Positions 32,318-47,549 of a DNA stretch of 64,000 bases are shown piece after piece; within the stretch, counting starts at the first letter, position 1; the number at the start of each line of letters is the position of its first letter. Made by a program: the position numbers and the translations under genes. The stretch is taken from contig NW_006498122.1 in NCBI RefSeq assembly GCF_000471905.2, positions 2,045,323 to 2,109,322 of the forward strand, given 5' to 3'. Under the pieces are notes generated by a model that saw nothing but the letters and a program-made list of their open reading frames with translations, had not been told where the DNA came from and searched no databases. This DNA comes from Amborella trichopoda. Its lineage: Eukaryota; Streptophyta; Magnoliopsida; Amborellales; Amborellaceae.

Positions 32318-35300
32318 ATGGAGGAGGAGAAAAAGAAGAAGAAAAACAAGAAGAAGAAGAGTAAACAAAACAAGAATGCAGAAGCCACAGTCGTTAATGG
32401 TGGAGAAACATCTAATTTGGATAAGAACGAACTAGTTAACTTTGATTCAAATCATAAGGCAATTGATTTGGTTGCAGCAAAGAATAATGATGCAGGATCT
32501 TCAGAACCGGAGGTTAAGCAGGATGTATACGAGGCCCATAAAATGGCAAGCATACTTTTCATGGTAAGTTCATCAAAACCATGTAACACTTGTTCCTCAA
32601 TATTTATTATTCTAAATTGTGAAGTTGAAGGTTCAGTAGCTATTGGATCTAGCTGTGTCCATATCTTAGGGCTTGTTTTTAGTTGAAGGTTTTTTTCATC
32701 AGATTTGCGTTAATTTGAGGTGAATTTTAGTATTTAATTGGGCTTATGTATGGGGTTCTCTATGAGTGAAGATGTTTTGATTTGTCAAGCAGCAAGATGG
32801 ACACGATTATTATATCTAGAAATAAGAACTTTTGACTACAGTTTGCCCCATTCCACTTGTAATGCTTAGCTTTGGATTTTGTTTTGTCCTTCAACTTTGG
32901 CTCCATATTTATAGTATTTATGCTGCTAAGGCAATATTTTGAAGTGGCCGATAGTGTGCTGACTTTTGGATGAATAATTTGGTAATTTTATCTTGATAAG
33001 TTATTTTTGATGTATTGCATTGTACAAAGGACAAATTCATGGCGTAACTGACATTACCCCCTCAGTATAGGCACTCTTATTTTTTGTTTCCTTACTAATG
33101 AAACACATGTGCTTAACCTTTTCTTTGGCTCGGGAACCTATTCTAACCTGCTTGATTTGTACAAGTCTTTTGGCACCAAACTTGAATGCATAAAACTAAA
33201 TCTTAAAGGGACTGTTTGTCGACATCACCTATCTGGGAGTGAGGGCAATCTTCTGTTTTTCATTCTTCTTTCAGTAGAAATTGATTTCCTCTCTAAAGTG
33301 CTTAACTGACAGGAGAAATTAGAGGAAGAAGTCAGACAGTTGGAGGAGGAAAAACAATCTTGGATTTTGAGGGAGGTAACTTTCGCTCCTCAGATCCTAC
33401 CTTTCAATTGTTCTCTCTTAATATTTAAAATCCTAGGCATCAGATATCCATGGCATTGAGGTGTTTGTTTTGGAAATGGTTTACAGGCTCGCTTGGATGA
33501 AGAAATAAAAAGTCTCAAGTCTGAGAAGCATTTGTGGCTTTTGAAAGAGGTAAGTGTTGGAGTTAAAAATGCATTGACCACTTACAATGTGTGCTTTTTC
33601 TTCATTTTCTATTAGTTATTATTCTTTCATGTCAGGACTTATATAAGTATTTGTTATATTACATAGTGGGGTTGTCACTGACTGATTTGCTATTTAAGGC
33701 AAGCTTGGTGGAACAAGCCAGGGGTTGTCACTGACTGATTTGCTACTTACATAGTGGGGTTGTCACTGACTGATTTGCTATTTACATAGTGGGGTTGTCA
33801 CTGACTGATTTGCTATTTACATAGTGGGGTTGTCACTGACTGATTTGCTATTTACATAGTGGGGTTGTCACTGACTGATTTGCTATTTGTTATATTACAT
33901 AGTGTGAAAAGGATTCATGGATTTTGAGGGAGGTAATATACTCTTTCCTTGTGCATCTGTGCTGTGTTCATCTAAATGTTTCAGATAAGTTGATCATCAG
34001 CGAAATGCAATTAAGATTTGCAAGATTGGGATAAATGACGATGATACTCTTAATGCCTATAAGCAGCATAGCCAAAATTGACAGCAAAGGACAATTTCAT
34101 TGGATTGTTTTTTGTTTTTCATTGAGTTCCATTGTTCTATGTGAGAAAATGTTTGCATGACTTTCAACTCATTTGGAACAGCAACATCCTCTATAAGATT
34201 TTAATTGTACATTTCTAGGTTGTAAATGACTGTTTATTCCATCACGGCTTTTTGCAATCCCTGCATGCAAGTCTGAGACATATGCTCTCACGGCTGAAAT
34301 TTTTTTTATTGTACCAAATAAATCGCTGTCAGTTCTCGTGAGAACCTCTTCAACTTGTATGTTTTGCGCTAACATGGGCATCTTTCTGCGTATAAGGATT
34401 TTTTTTGGATTTCTTCAAATTTCATTGTTGTCACTTCTGTTTTATTAAAGCAAATCTAGTGTACCATCAGAAAGCCATTAGAGTCATATTTTTAACTTGT
34501 CAAAACTAATATCCCTTGAAAATTATTTGACATTTCATGCTGTGTGTGTTTTAATTGTCAAAAAAGATGCTATATAATGTTTGGGTTCTGTATTCTCATT
34601 TCCAGGGAACTATCCCTTGTATATTCCATTTATGTTTTTGAGCCTCTGAAGTACAACCATTGTATCTTTGATTCAGGTTTTAGACTTATTCACTAGATTG
34701 TTGGAAATACTCCCATGAGGTCATTTCATCTTTTTCTTACATCATTGATTCCCTTAAACTTTTCTGATAATTTGACCTTGATTTTTTTTAAGTTGGCAGA
34801 CTGAGAGAGAGGAAGCAAGCATCAAGCTTAAGAATGAGTTGTTGGTGCTTCGTCAAAAAGAGGTGAGCTTTCTTTTTATTGCTTAGCTCATGGTGTTTAA
34901 TTTTTGAAATGTATCTCATAGTGTTTAATTGCAGTAGTTGAATGGTATTTTGAAACCTCAGTTTTTATGAGGCAACATTTACTAGTTCAATTGATTCTGT
35001 TAAAATGCTTTTATATCCTCTTGATTGAATGGCTATACAATGAATGAAAATATGCATTCGTACAAGTTCTATGCTTAAGAGTGTATTGCTAGAAGTCCCC
35101 ATAATTTATCCAATGATCCTGACTCCTCCAGTAGCCAACAATCATCAAGTCATCCTTTTCATTATTGCGCTTACAAAAAGAAACATATACAGACTCCAAA
35201 ACCATCCAAAATCTCTTCAATGACATCACAAAATCTCTAAGAGGAAAATAGACCTTAACAGCCCACTTTTCAACATCCAAGGGCCATAAAGCGAGCCTTG

Positions 35301-38300
35301 GCTTTTGTGGAATCACCTACCTATCATATGCTACACTCTCAGTCTTAACTTTGACTGCAAGTCTACGACCCTGACCCCAGTAGGGCTGAAGTCACCTTTC
35401 GAATTTCCATTGAAATTTAGTTGGAGTATCCCCTCTAGTTGGACTGTAGTGCCTCTCTTTCCTCTCTAGTTTTATGACATCACGCAACTTGAGTTCTTCT
35501 CAATGTGTGCAAACCTCTATTGCATAAAGTCGTTTTATTATGTGTTCGAGTGATCTATTTTATTTTGAAAAAGTATATAACTAGACCCCAAATAGTTGGA
35601 ATAAGGCTCAGATAATGATGATGATATAATTAGACCATTTACCTTTGGTACAAGGTGGTCACTATCACCCATAGCCATAAGATGTAAAATCGGGTGGCTG
35701 GAGATGTGTTTTTGGTCAGGCCTGGAGTTAAAAAAAATTTCTCAAATTTTGTGACATACCTGGAGTTAGTCAAATTTCACAGCTGATGGCTAGGGGTGAT
35801 TGTGACCCTCTTGTACCGAGTATAATGGTTTATAATATACAATTCCTTTTATTTTTCTTGTATTGAATCTCATCCATGAGATAGTAGCATACCTAATCTC
35901 ATCCACATCTTCACCCTGCACTGCCACCTTTCCCAGAAAAATAATTTGATTTCTCTCCTTCCATGATCCTCCAAACCCTACAAGGTCCATCCCTTTTGCA
36001 CCCTCTCATTTCTAGGGAATCCTCAAAGGCTTGTACGCTTAGAGGCTGGCCTTTGTGTGGGGCTACCATGATACCCTAAAAACTCCAAAGAAATAAGTAT
36101 AGAAAAATGGATACAAAAGTGCGATGGACAAGCAGTGGTTTAACAAATTTTTCACAGAATTGCACCAACACACCACAGAAATTTGAATTTGGAAGTTTCC
36201 GTGTTGCCAATGGTTCTGTGTTGTTATCGTATCTCTTGCAGCAATTCATTTGAAATTTAACACTTTAAGAGGAATCAGGGTAATTTACACATGCTGACTC
36301 ATGGGAAACTGCTCCTTATTACTCCCAAGAAAGTTAGGAGGAATATCTAAGTTCATTATGTTGATTCCACTTAGATATATCTATCCTCCATTTCTCCCCA
36401 GATTGGTGTGTAAACTCGCTCCCTGACCGATTTCTGTGACTTATTCCTTCTAGAGCACAAACTGCGAACAACTTTTCCTTCCCTCGTTTCATAGCAATCT
36501 ACCACTTTTAGCCTCCCATGGCTCCACTTGCCTACGTCTAGAAGCGGTTAACCAGCAGTACAAACAACACCATAAGTCCCTGTTCCAAACTTCATACCTA
36601 GTCTGCGAGTCCCTTTTTTGAAGTTTACAACCCACTGAAAATAGCCCTCGCACTACCAGACCCACAACCGAGCATACTAAACTGCTTGAGGCCCCATATT
36701 TACCCAACTTTTTGCAGTTATTTGTGCATCAAGAGGACTTTGAACGCATTCCTCAAATTGTTCAAATGGCACATCCCAAGAAGAGCACTCCCTCAATCTC
36801 TCTGTATCCATAATGTGTTACACCCTTTGGCCTACATAACTTCCCTATTTCACAGAAGGGGATTGGAGCCCATTTTACCTCTCACCACATTAGTTTCCTC
36901 TATGACCACTTGCATCTAGAAGAGGCATGGAAATCGTTCACTTTATCCAAGAATAGATTGTTTAACCCTTCAAAACTCTTCTATCTGCACCGCTCCCCAT
37001 TTCTTTCTCTAATTAATATTTTTTCTTGAAACCAACTCCTTAGTACAAATCAGTGGTTCTCTTCCTGCCTGGACAGGAGGGGACTCAAGAGTATCATCAG
37101 GTTCGAACATCTATTTTCTGTCTTCTGAGTTTTTGGGTTGATATACTGGGGAAACCGCGAGGCAATTATGTGAATAATTTAAGTGTGAATAATTTAAGCT
37201 TACATCTTGTTCTGTACTTAAATCTGTGATATTAATTTGTTGACATGAACTTGAAAGGCATTTTACCTTATGCAGACTTCAGCCGGAGAAGAAGTTGCAA
37301 GATTGAGTGAAGTAAATGCAGATTTGGAGATTCAGGTTAGCAGCCTTTTGCTTAATTCTTGATCTCTCTTTCACAGATAGATAAATGATTTTTCAGTTAA
37401 ACACTACCATTGTCTATCATTGTCATCATCTCAAACGTACAAACAGTTCCTTGTTTGATGGATAATGCTAGACTACTAGACTGAATGATTAATGTATGTT
37501 TTGGATCTCGAGACACGCAAACTCAGCTTGTATTGGCAGTTCATAATATCTGGAGAAATCCATTCACACTTCCAACGCTTGAAAATGCACCCCATCTGCA
37601 GTGCTGCAACTCACAAATGACATGAACCAGAGAAATTGGAAGGACAAAACCCTTGTGTACAATTGTTACATGGATTGAAGGCGTCCCTTCAGTTTTTGTT
37701 GCTTAATTGCATCAGAACTATTCAGTTATGAGGCATATAGCATCATACTTAATCAAATGCAGAATTTTGGTTTTCACTTCCTATGAGGCTTTTACTTAGA
37801 ATGGTACTTTTCTGGACCTGCTTTTCTTCTGGACCGATTATCGGGAAAACTTTACTTTGACCCTTGGGCCAAGAACTGTACGTGTTGATTGATGGGCCAA
37901 ACACCATGTTAGGGAGGTTTGTCTACCGCCAAATTTCTCAAATCCTATCTTTTCATTTTTAAAATTGTTCTTAGATAAAACAAAAACAAAAAAAAAATTG
38001 TTGCTGAAAAGGGATAACAACTCAATCCCTGCTCTAACAACTCTGCAGACGATAGGTTGGCCATGGGCTCGGTACCCTGGTCCTGAAAAACTATGGCCTG
38101 GGCCACAAAATATGGCCCGAGGCAGGGCCAGGGTGGCCTAGACCTGGGCCTGGTCTGGCCCCTGTTTTTTTTTAATTATTATTTTTTGAGTCAGTCGGAG
38201 AATATAGAGAAAAGAGGAATAGAAAGAGAAGAAGAAGAGAAGAGAGAAGAGAAAAATATGAGAGGAAAGAGAATATGTGACTCTCACGCACTTCTCAGCC

Positions 38301-40597
38301 TTATATGTTACTAAAATTTATGATATGGACAAAATTGGTCATAGAAATATAGTTAGGACACTTAGGTCCAAAACGTAGATAGTGAAGGATTTTAATAGAT
38401 TCTATTAGACCTGGCTAGGGCAGGGCATGGGCCAAAGCCGTTTCAAACCAGCCTGGCCCATGGGGACCCAGGCCTGCTCGGGCCAGGGTTGATAGGCCCT
38501 TTGCCAGCCATGTCAGATGATGAGATCCAAAGTTTCTTTAAAGAGCTGAAATTTTCTTTTTTGAAAGTGATCCTGAGGTGAATAGAAAACTATTCGAAAA
38601 ATTTCTGATCCTTAAAATCCTCTTAACATGTTGTTTGGCCCAGGGGGTGAACACGTGTTTTTTTTATTCTTGTGAGAAAACATCAACATGTGCTATATTT
38701 ACCCATGGAGACCTAGAAAATTTCCCCTGATTATTTACTTCGCATCATTCACTACAAGAAAGGTCTTATTTTCCTCAACACAGAAAATGAAAAATTTACT
38801 AGTTATCCATCTGATGCAGCAAGAGACTCAATCAACAAATAGAGTGCCAAAAAAGCTTTTGTTGTGGTCAAATTTGAATTGCTTGTCTTTAGCATATCCA
38901 AATTATGGTTAGCTGCTATTTCTATTTTTGGTCCCTGATGTTGGTTAAAACAACATACTTTCAGATAAAGAAGCTGGAAGAATCCAGGGGTGAGCTTTTA
39001 GAAGAACGTCAGCAATTGATGGTCAATATTAATCATTTAGAATCTCGAATACACCAGCCTGAAATAGAGATTGCTGTCTCTGCTCCTGTGGAGCATGGTA
39101 TTGGCAGTTTTCATTCTTCATCAGAGGTTAAAAAGGTTTGTTTTCTTTTCCAGAGCTTGTTATTTCTTGTTGGGTGCCATGTTTCTCTGAATTCAACCCT
39201 TATTCTCTGGTTTCTAGGATTGCGAATTTACTTATATTTGAGATTTTCCAATAGTGATATACCTGTAGTTCTTGATGGTGGAAAGAATTTTGCGTAAGCA
39301 TTTCTTTTAAATGGCTTAAAGGGGTTTCATGCTTGTAAAATTTTATGGACCATGTCCTTGCATGTTACACCACGCCTATGTCTAGTCATTAATCTAGTCT
39401 ACATGAGCAATGACACACACTTGTACACACAAATGGACATAGAGAAAACAAAAATGTTGTACTTTTTTTTTTTTGGCTTAAGAAAATGTTGTGCTTAGTA
39501 GAAACCAAATACCAGTGATTTGATATTATTTTTTGAAGATAGATCTTAGTCCTATTAGTAGAATTAGCTAACAATGGTGTTCAAGTTTCCTCAAAAGGAA
39601 GAAAAATAACATGCTAGTCCATGTTCACTTAGGGCCCTTTTGACTTATTGCATTTCGTTTTTTGGTGGGGTGGGGGGAAGAGGGGTAATTTAGCAGTATG
39701 AGGCCCATTGGTTCCCTTGTGACTTATTGTATTCCTTCCTATGCGAAATGATTGATTCCTTTCATGTTAAATAATTGGTGAGTGTCTTTGATTGTCAGTT
39801 ACTGGGTTGATGGATCTCAATGCTTTTTGGTATAAATGAAGGGCTTGTATATTATGAGACCATTTATCTTTGTTACAAGGAGGTCACAATTGCTAGTAGC
39901 CGTTAGATGTCAAATTGGATGGCTTGGAGTGTGTTATGAAGTTCGAGAATTTTTTTTTTTAAACTTCGAGTCTAGTCAATGACACTCACAACTACCCGAT
40001 TTGAACTCTGACGGACAAGAGTGATTGTGACGTCCTTGTATTAAAAATAAATAGTTTCCTTGTATACTTTTTCATAAATAATGTGTTTATTTTGAAACTA
40101 TAGTTTTTTGTATCCAATAACTAATTTTGATTTGTGATGGGAATTGAAGCTCTCCCTGTCTCTCTCACTCCTGGTCTTGGCAATGTACCTCTTGTGTCCA
40201 TAAGTCTCCACTCTTAATTCGACATCAATTGTGCAGCAAGAGTCTGTTCATCACATGGAACCAGCTTCTGATGAGATCATTATTCAGAGAGATGCAACTG
40301 CAGAGTTAGTGAACAAGCTGATTGCTCAGAATTCAGAGCTGGTCGAAAAGGTAACCGTGAGTTCTCGTTGTCTAGGTCTGAACTACTGCATAGGAGTTTT
40401 GGTTGTTGGTAAAACCTCTATTTAGGATTTCGGGCCAAATATTGACTGGGAAATCTGGTCACCAGTTTATGAAGTCGTTGCCAATTTGCACAGCCAAATG
40501 TCCTTTGTTCGAACTCTCTCTCTCACACACACGAAAAAAGAAAATCACTAGTCTGAGTCAACATACTTTAAACTGCCTAATTTCTCACTTTTTATGT

Positions 40598-40633
<36 letters not shown>

Positions 40634-41618
40634 TCTCTCTCTCTCTCACGTACACAACCAACTCACTTGTTTGAGACAATCTATTTTAAACTGCCTGACC
40701 TCTCTCTCTCTCTCTCTCTCTCTCGTATACACCAGCACGCACACAATTCACAAGTCTCAACTTATTTTAAGCTGCCCAATTTCTCGCTTTCCAAGTTCTC
40801 TCTCTCTCTCTCACGTATGTATTTCTTTTGTTAATGTTTTTGTGCTAGTGTGAGTGTGTAAGATAAGTCGCTTGATACAAATTCCTAAGTCGAAAATAAT
40901 CACATGTCAGGTGAATGAACTTAAAATCCAATTGGATCATCTGAAAAATGATGCCGGAAAATCCCCATCACATGAATTCCAGTCCAAACCCAATGTGCCA
41001 TCAGCTCGCAGCATTGAGAGCAATGTTCGTATCGTCTCAACCACTCCAATGCATAAAGAAATCGACCCTAATTCAGTGTATATCGATGAACAGAGAGGAG
41101 AGAATGTGCTGTCATATGGCCCTGTTTTAGTGCTTGATCCTGCAGCTGGGACTGCTAGAGATCAAACTCAATGCCATGATCCTTTGGTCGAGATTAACAT
41201 GAGTGGATTGCAAGGCCACAATCCAGTGGCTGAGATCAGTGAGGATGGTGTTCGGGGCCAATATCCGGCAGCTGAGATTAAAGAGGATGGAGTTGGAGGC
41301 CGTGATCCATTGGCTGAGATTGGCTTGAGTGAGGTGCATGGGTCTTATCCAATGGCTGAGATCAACCTGGACGGTGATCATGATTCCGGCTCCACAGCCG
41401 AGATCAGGAGTGAGTTGCATGTGTCTCATCCGTCAGCCGAGATGAGCACCATAGAGATTGCTGCAGCTAATCCAACGGTTGAGATCAAGAGCAATGATGG
41501 AGGGATCCCTCTCAGTGATGCACCACTTATAGGGGCTCCTTTCCGCATGTTGTCTTTCTTTGCCAAATATGTGACTGGGGCAGATTTGGTAAAGCCAAAA
41601 AATTTGGTCCAATATTGA
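32318..41618 (+). CDS. Plant coiled-coil protein with C-terminal 14-residue repeats (about 9 exons)
   Basis: No family name recognised. Exons joined through GT-AG borders, all in phase 0: 32318-32563, 33313-33375, 33487-33549, 33903-33932 (see broken exon), 34800-34862, 37276-37335, 38965-39135, 40237-40350 and 40911-41618, giving about 505 residues. The head is Lys-rich (MEEEKKKKKNKKKKSKQNKN) and could act as a nuclear or nucleic-acid-binding signal. Exons 2-8 encode a Glu/Lys/Leu coiled coil (residues about 83-290). The last exon has a 14-residue tandem repeat around xGxxPxAEIxxDGV and ends with a hydrophobic-aromatic tail (GAPFRMLSFFAKYVTGADLV) that may be a membrane or partner-binding segment. 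Introns 1 and 5-8 carry MITEs and LINE pieces. A structural or scaffold role is only inferred. The alternative of a gene ending earlier is unlikely because the splice phases agree throughout. Confidence 0.8.
33661..33902 (+). repeat. 35-bp minisatellite at a splice acceptor
   Basis: The unit GGGGTTGTCACTGACTGATT + TGCTATTTACATAGT occurs once at 33666-33693, then from 33721 as four full copies at 33721, 33756, 33791 and 33826, plus a partial copy at 33861. Each unit contains ACATAG, the same hexamer that precedes the exon at 33903. A 24-nt exon-like piece (33699-33722) separates the first copy from the rest. Confidence 0.9.
33699..33722 (+). other. Orphan exon fragment (ASLVEQAR)
   Basis: After TGCTATTTAAG| this piece reads A-S-L-V-E-Q-A-R in phase 0 and lacks a usable GT donor (it runs into GGGGTTGTCACTGA, where the frame stops). 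Joined to 33903-33932 it would give an 18-residue heptad exon like its neighbours, so it is best read as the front part of an exon split by the minisatellite. Confidence 0.5.
35089..35320 (-). pseudogene. Possible retroelement ORF fragment in intron 5
   Basis: A minus-strand open stretch without stops contains ALWPLDVEKWAVKVYF and FCKRNNEKDDLMIVGYW. Composition and aromatic-rich patches fit a plant LINE/retroelement reading frame, but no definite motif is present. It is flanked downstream by a LINE tail. Confidence 0.3.
35583..35626 (+). mobile_element. LINE tail fragment with (TGA)n end
   Basis: GACCCCAAATAGTTGGAATA + AGGCTCAGATAATGATGATG is the standard terminal motif of many plant LINEs. 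Only the tail is recognisable. Confidence 0.6.
35625..35838. mobile_element. MITE family D copy (intron 5 of the coiled-coil gene)
   Basis: The left end AGACCATTTACCTTTGGTAC + AAGGTGGTCAC and the right end GTGACCCTCTTGTACCGAG + TATAATGGTTTA are inverted. This is one of the clearest D copies. It follows the LINE tail with no spacer. Confidence 0.7.
35790..36720 (-). mobile_element. LINE fragment (3' part of ORF2), reverse orientation
   Basis: The minus strand reads GGSWKERNQIIFLGKVAVQG then DVDEIRYATISWM near 35870-35975. This matches the 'W..WKERN.RIF.GK....V..I......SW' pattern seen after the zinc-knuckle (zf-RVT) part of plant LINE ORF2. Upstream on the minus strand (36489-36707) a further open stretch may belong to it. 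Stops interrupt the rest. Confidence 0.6.
38041..38515. mobile_element. GGCC-rich repeat, family G, in intron 6
   Basis: The two ends are rich in TGGCCC/GGGCCA (GGCCATGGGCTCGGTACCC at the left; CTGGCCCATGGGGACCC and GGGCCAGGG at the right) and are partly inverted. The AT-rich middle includes GA runs. Related ends occur at 46.1, 49.7 and 63.9 kb. Confidence 0.55.
39620..39835. mobile_element. Possible hAT-like repeat in intron 7
   Basis: 'AGGGCCCTTTTGACTTATTG' and 'GTGACTTATTGTATTCCTTC' are duplicated motifs in a short AT-rich non-coding block. Boundaries are uncertain. Confidence 0.3.
39855..40075. mobile_element. MITE family D copy (intron 7)
   Basis: The left end GAGACCATTTATCTTTGTTAC + AAGGAGGTCAC and the right end GTGATTGTGACGTCCTTGTAT + TAAAAATAAATAG match family D. 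The interior block 'AATTGGATGGCTTGGAGTG' is shared with the 35.6-kb copy. Confidence 0.65.
40515..40815. repeat. Decayed tandem repeat with (CT)n in intron 8
   Basis: Four imperfect units of roughly 75-85 bp combine CTCTCTCTCTC + ACACACAC runs with the phrase ACTTATTTTAAACTGCC. The last unit ends about 95 bp before the final coding exon. Confidence 0.7.
41169..41501 (+). repeat. 42-bp / 14-residue coding tandem repeat (8 units)
   Basis: Within the last exon of the coiled-coil gene, eight consecutive 14-residue units (one of 13) share the pattern [QHRG]G.[NYD]P.[AV]EI...[GE][VL]. Examples are QGHNPVAEISEDGV, RGQYPAAEIKEDGV and GGRDPLAEIGLSEV. The DNA is diverged but the CCNNTGGCTGAGATYA core is visible in most units. 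Confidence 0.9.
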
Positions 41619-41632
41619 GTTTTCTTTCCCAA

Positions 41633-41672
41633 GTGACCCAAATAGTTGAGAAAAGACTATGATGATGATGAT
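41633..41672 (+). mobile_element. LINE tail fragment just after the coiled-coil stop codon
   Basis: AGTGACCCAAATAGTTGAGA + AAAGACTATGATGATGATG matches the tails at 15.17, 15.85 and 35.58 kb. It begins 15 bp after the stop codon and so lies in the 3' UTR. Confidence 0.6.
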
Positions 41673-43786
41673 TGAGTTTTATTTTCTTCCCCCTCCTTTT
41701 TTTTAAATTTTTTTTGTTGTTTTGAATAGAGAGATCACTGGTAAAACCAGACCTCACATTTTTGTTGTTTATTTATAATACAAATTTACAAATATCAATT
41801 ACAGATCTATTTGATCTTTTTTCATGGGTAGTTGCATTATTTTCTATGGCAATGTCCCCTTGCAGAATCTGTGTTCACTGGGATGGTTACCATTCATGGG
41901 TTGAGCTTTGAGAAATGGCTACTATGCCCCCAATCTAAATTGAATTGTGCCTGCTGCCGCAACAAGGTTTTTACGGAATTTATTATGGAAAAGTATTTGG
42001 TGAGTTGGGCGGCGGGCGGCAGGCTCATGTGCCTGTTCTGCTTTTTGAGGGATTTAAGACCTGAAACATATCCTTAATCATTGTACATCCATTTTAACTT
42101 GATATCCATGAATTCAGAGCTTTAAACACAACACAATCTTTCAAGAATTAAAACAAAGATCAGAGAAAAAGTTTGAAATGGACTATATTTAAGACAATAA
42201 AGTTTTTTGTATTCATCATTGTGATGATCAAGATAAGTGGCATAAGAAATTTTTGGATCCAAAATTCCAAAGATGTTTACATTAGAATTAATGGTGCAAT
42301 TTTTTTGTATTCATCATTGTGATGATCAAGATAAATGGCATAAGAAATTTTTGGATCCAAAATTCCAATGATGTTCACATTAGAATTAAGATACACTCTC
42401 ATGAGATTTTTGCTACAAGGAAAGCATGCTATGATCTATATGACCACAGAAAACAGGTGGTCACAAGTGTATATCACCGTTGAATCAATGGATGGGTGGT
42501 GATACAGGGGGAGCGGGACCTACCATGTCACATTCTTATGATTCCACCTTCTCTCCATCTCCAAAGATCGGACAGTTATTTATCCCTATAGCTTTCCTAT
42601 GATAAAATGGATCATATATTCCTTTACGAAGTTTGACTATCTTGTATAGTGTGCTTAAATGCATCTGGGGGTGCATATGTTGACCGAGTCTACCCCTCCA
42701 AAAATTCATTTTGGAGATAAGACTTTTGATCCTAATTTTTGCAGATTATCATCGTGACCACCACGATCACAAATATGAAAAAATAAATAAATTTTTAAGC
42801 CTTAATTTTTTTTTCTTTTGTGGTTTTTCATTCATTTTAATTCAAAACCTATCAGATCTATAGTATTTTTTGAGCTTCAAATTCATGGAACATCATCATC
42901 CGAGCTTTATTCTAACTATTTAGGATCGGTTACGCGAATCTTTTTCCGTCATTTTGCTTTAGTGAGAGCTATACCATTAGTCAAACCATAATTCATCATC
43001 TCTTTGTTCTCTAGTTCCATCTATGTCCTTTTGAGCATTTTTCTTGTTTTTTTAGAGTCTTCTACTTGAACGAAAGCACGTCTCCTAACCGTGTTATTTT
43101 AGTTCGACATTGCACATGACTAGACCACTTAAGTCCATTTTCTTTCATCTTATCGCCTTTGAAGCTATCTCTAAATGCATAAATATGAAACACTAATAAA
43201 TTTTACAAGGATTTGAGATGTGTTTCAGGTCATACATCTCTAAAAAAAATAGGGCACAGACATGAATCGGTCCACTCACCATGTACTTTTCTTCTAACGC
43301 ACCAGGGGCAACATGAGCTAATCCATGATAAGAAGATAAAAAGGAAGATATGAAAAGGGAATGAGATATAGCCTAGAGGACCACTTGCACCCTCTTATTC
43401 ATCTTTGCACTAAGGATGCTGTCCCAAAGTGGCCTCCAGTTTTTTTGCATTTGCAATTGATGTACCTAACATATGCATGATGCCCTCCAGATTGGCTCCC
43501 AATTCCTCACATCTCTTACCCAAAATCTATGAACCCTGTTTTAGCACATGTGATGTTCAAAATGCCTACTGAAATTGGCCATTGGGGCCCAGTTTAGGGT
43601 TTTCCCTAACTTGATGGCCTAGATTGAAGGAATGTTGGGCCTTTCAGAAGATCTTGGCCGTCGAATACAGCCGCACCCACCCTTTGAAATGATCTCGGCC
43701 ATCGAAAGCCACAAAATAGGGACTGAGATGAACATAACTATTAGGCAATAGGGTGGAGTTGGACCCCCTTTACTTCTCCACCTACT
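41673..43786. other. Intergenic between coiled-coil and peroxidase genes
   Basis: Contents are a 98-bp tandem duplication (42204-42390), a family C block (about 42690-42930), and unannotated peroxidase upstream sequence. Two near copies of 'GATCTTGGCCGTCGAA' lie at 43647 and 43692. No gene is recognised. Confidence 0.4.
42204..42392. repeat. 98-bp tandem duplication
   Basis: TTTTTTGTATTCATCATTGT ... CATTAGAATTAA occurs twice, 98 bp apart, and the copies differ at only a few positions. Both contain GGATCCAAAATTCCAA (family C motif). Confidence 0.85.
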
Positions 43787-43800
43787 CATATATAACATAG
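43787..43800 (+). promoter_or_regulatory. TATA box of the peroxidase gene
   Basis: TCATATATAACATAG lies about 75-85 bp before the start codon at 43872, a normal distance for a plant gene with a short leader. Confidence 0.55.
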
Positions 43801-43871
43801 GTGTATGCTCCTAGCCGTTGTGAGAGGTCCTATCTTTTTAGTAAAGTTTAAAACCACGAGGGGTTTTGAGT

Positions 43872-47549
<3,678 letters not shown>

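Noticed and set aside
33661..33902. CRISPR-like array (35-bp repeats)
   Set aside because: The repeats are directly adjacent with no spacers, and this is a plant nuclear gene intron; it is a minisatellite.
40403..40834. 143-codon plus-strand frame in intron 8 of the coiled-coil gene
   Set aside because: It consists of Ser-Leu and Thr-His runs from the (CT)n(CA)n repeat; splice sites remove it.
41127..41429. Antisense open frame opposite the 14-residue repeats
   Set aside because: Openness follows from the repeated codon pattern on the plus strand, which fits the splice phases of the gene.
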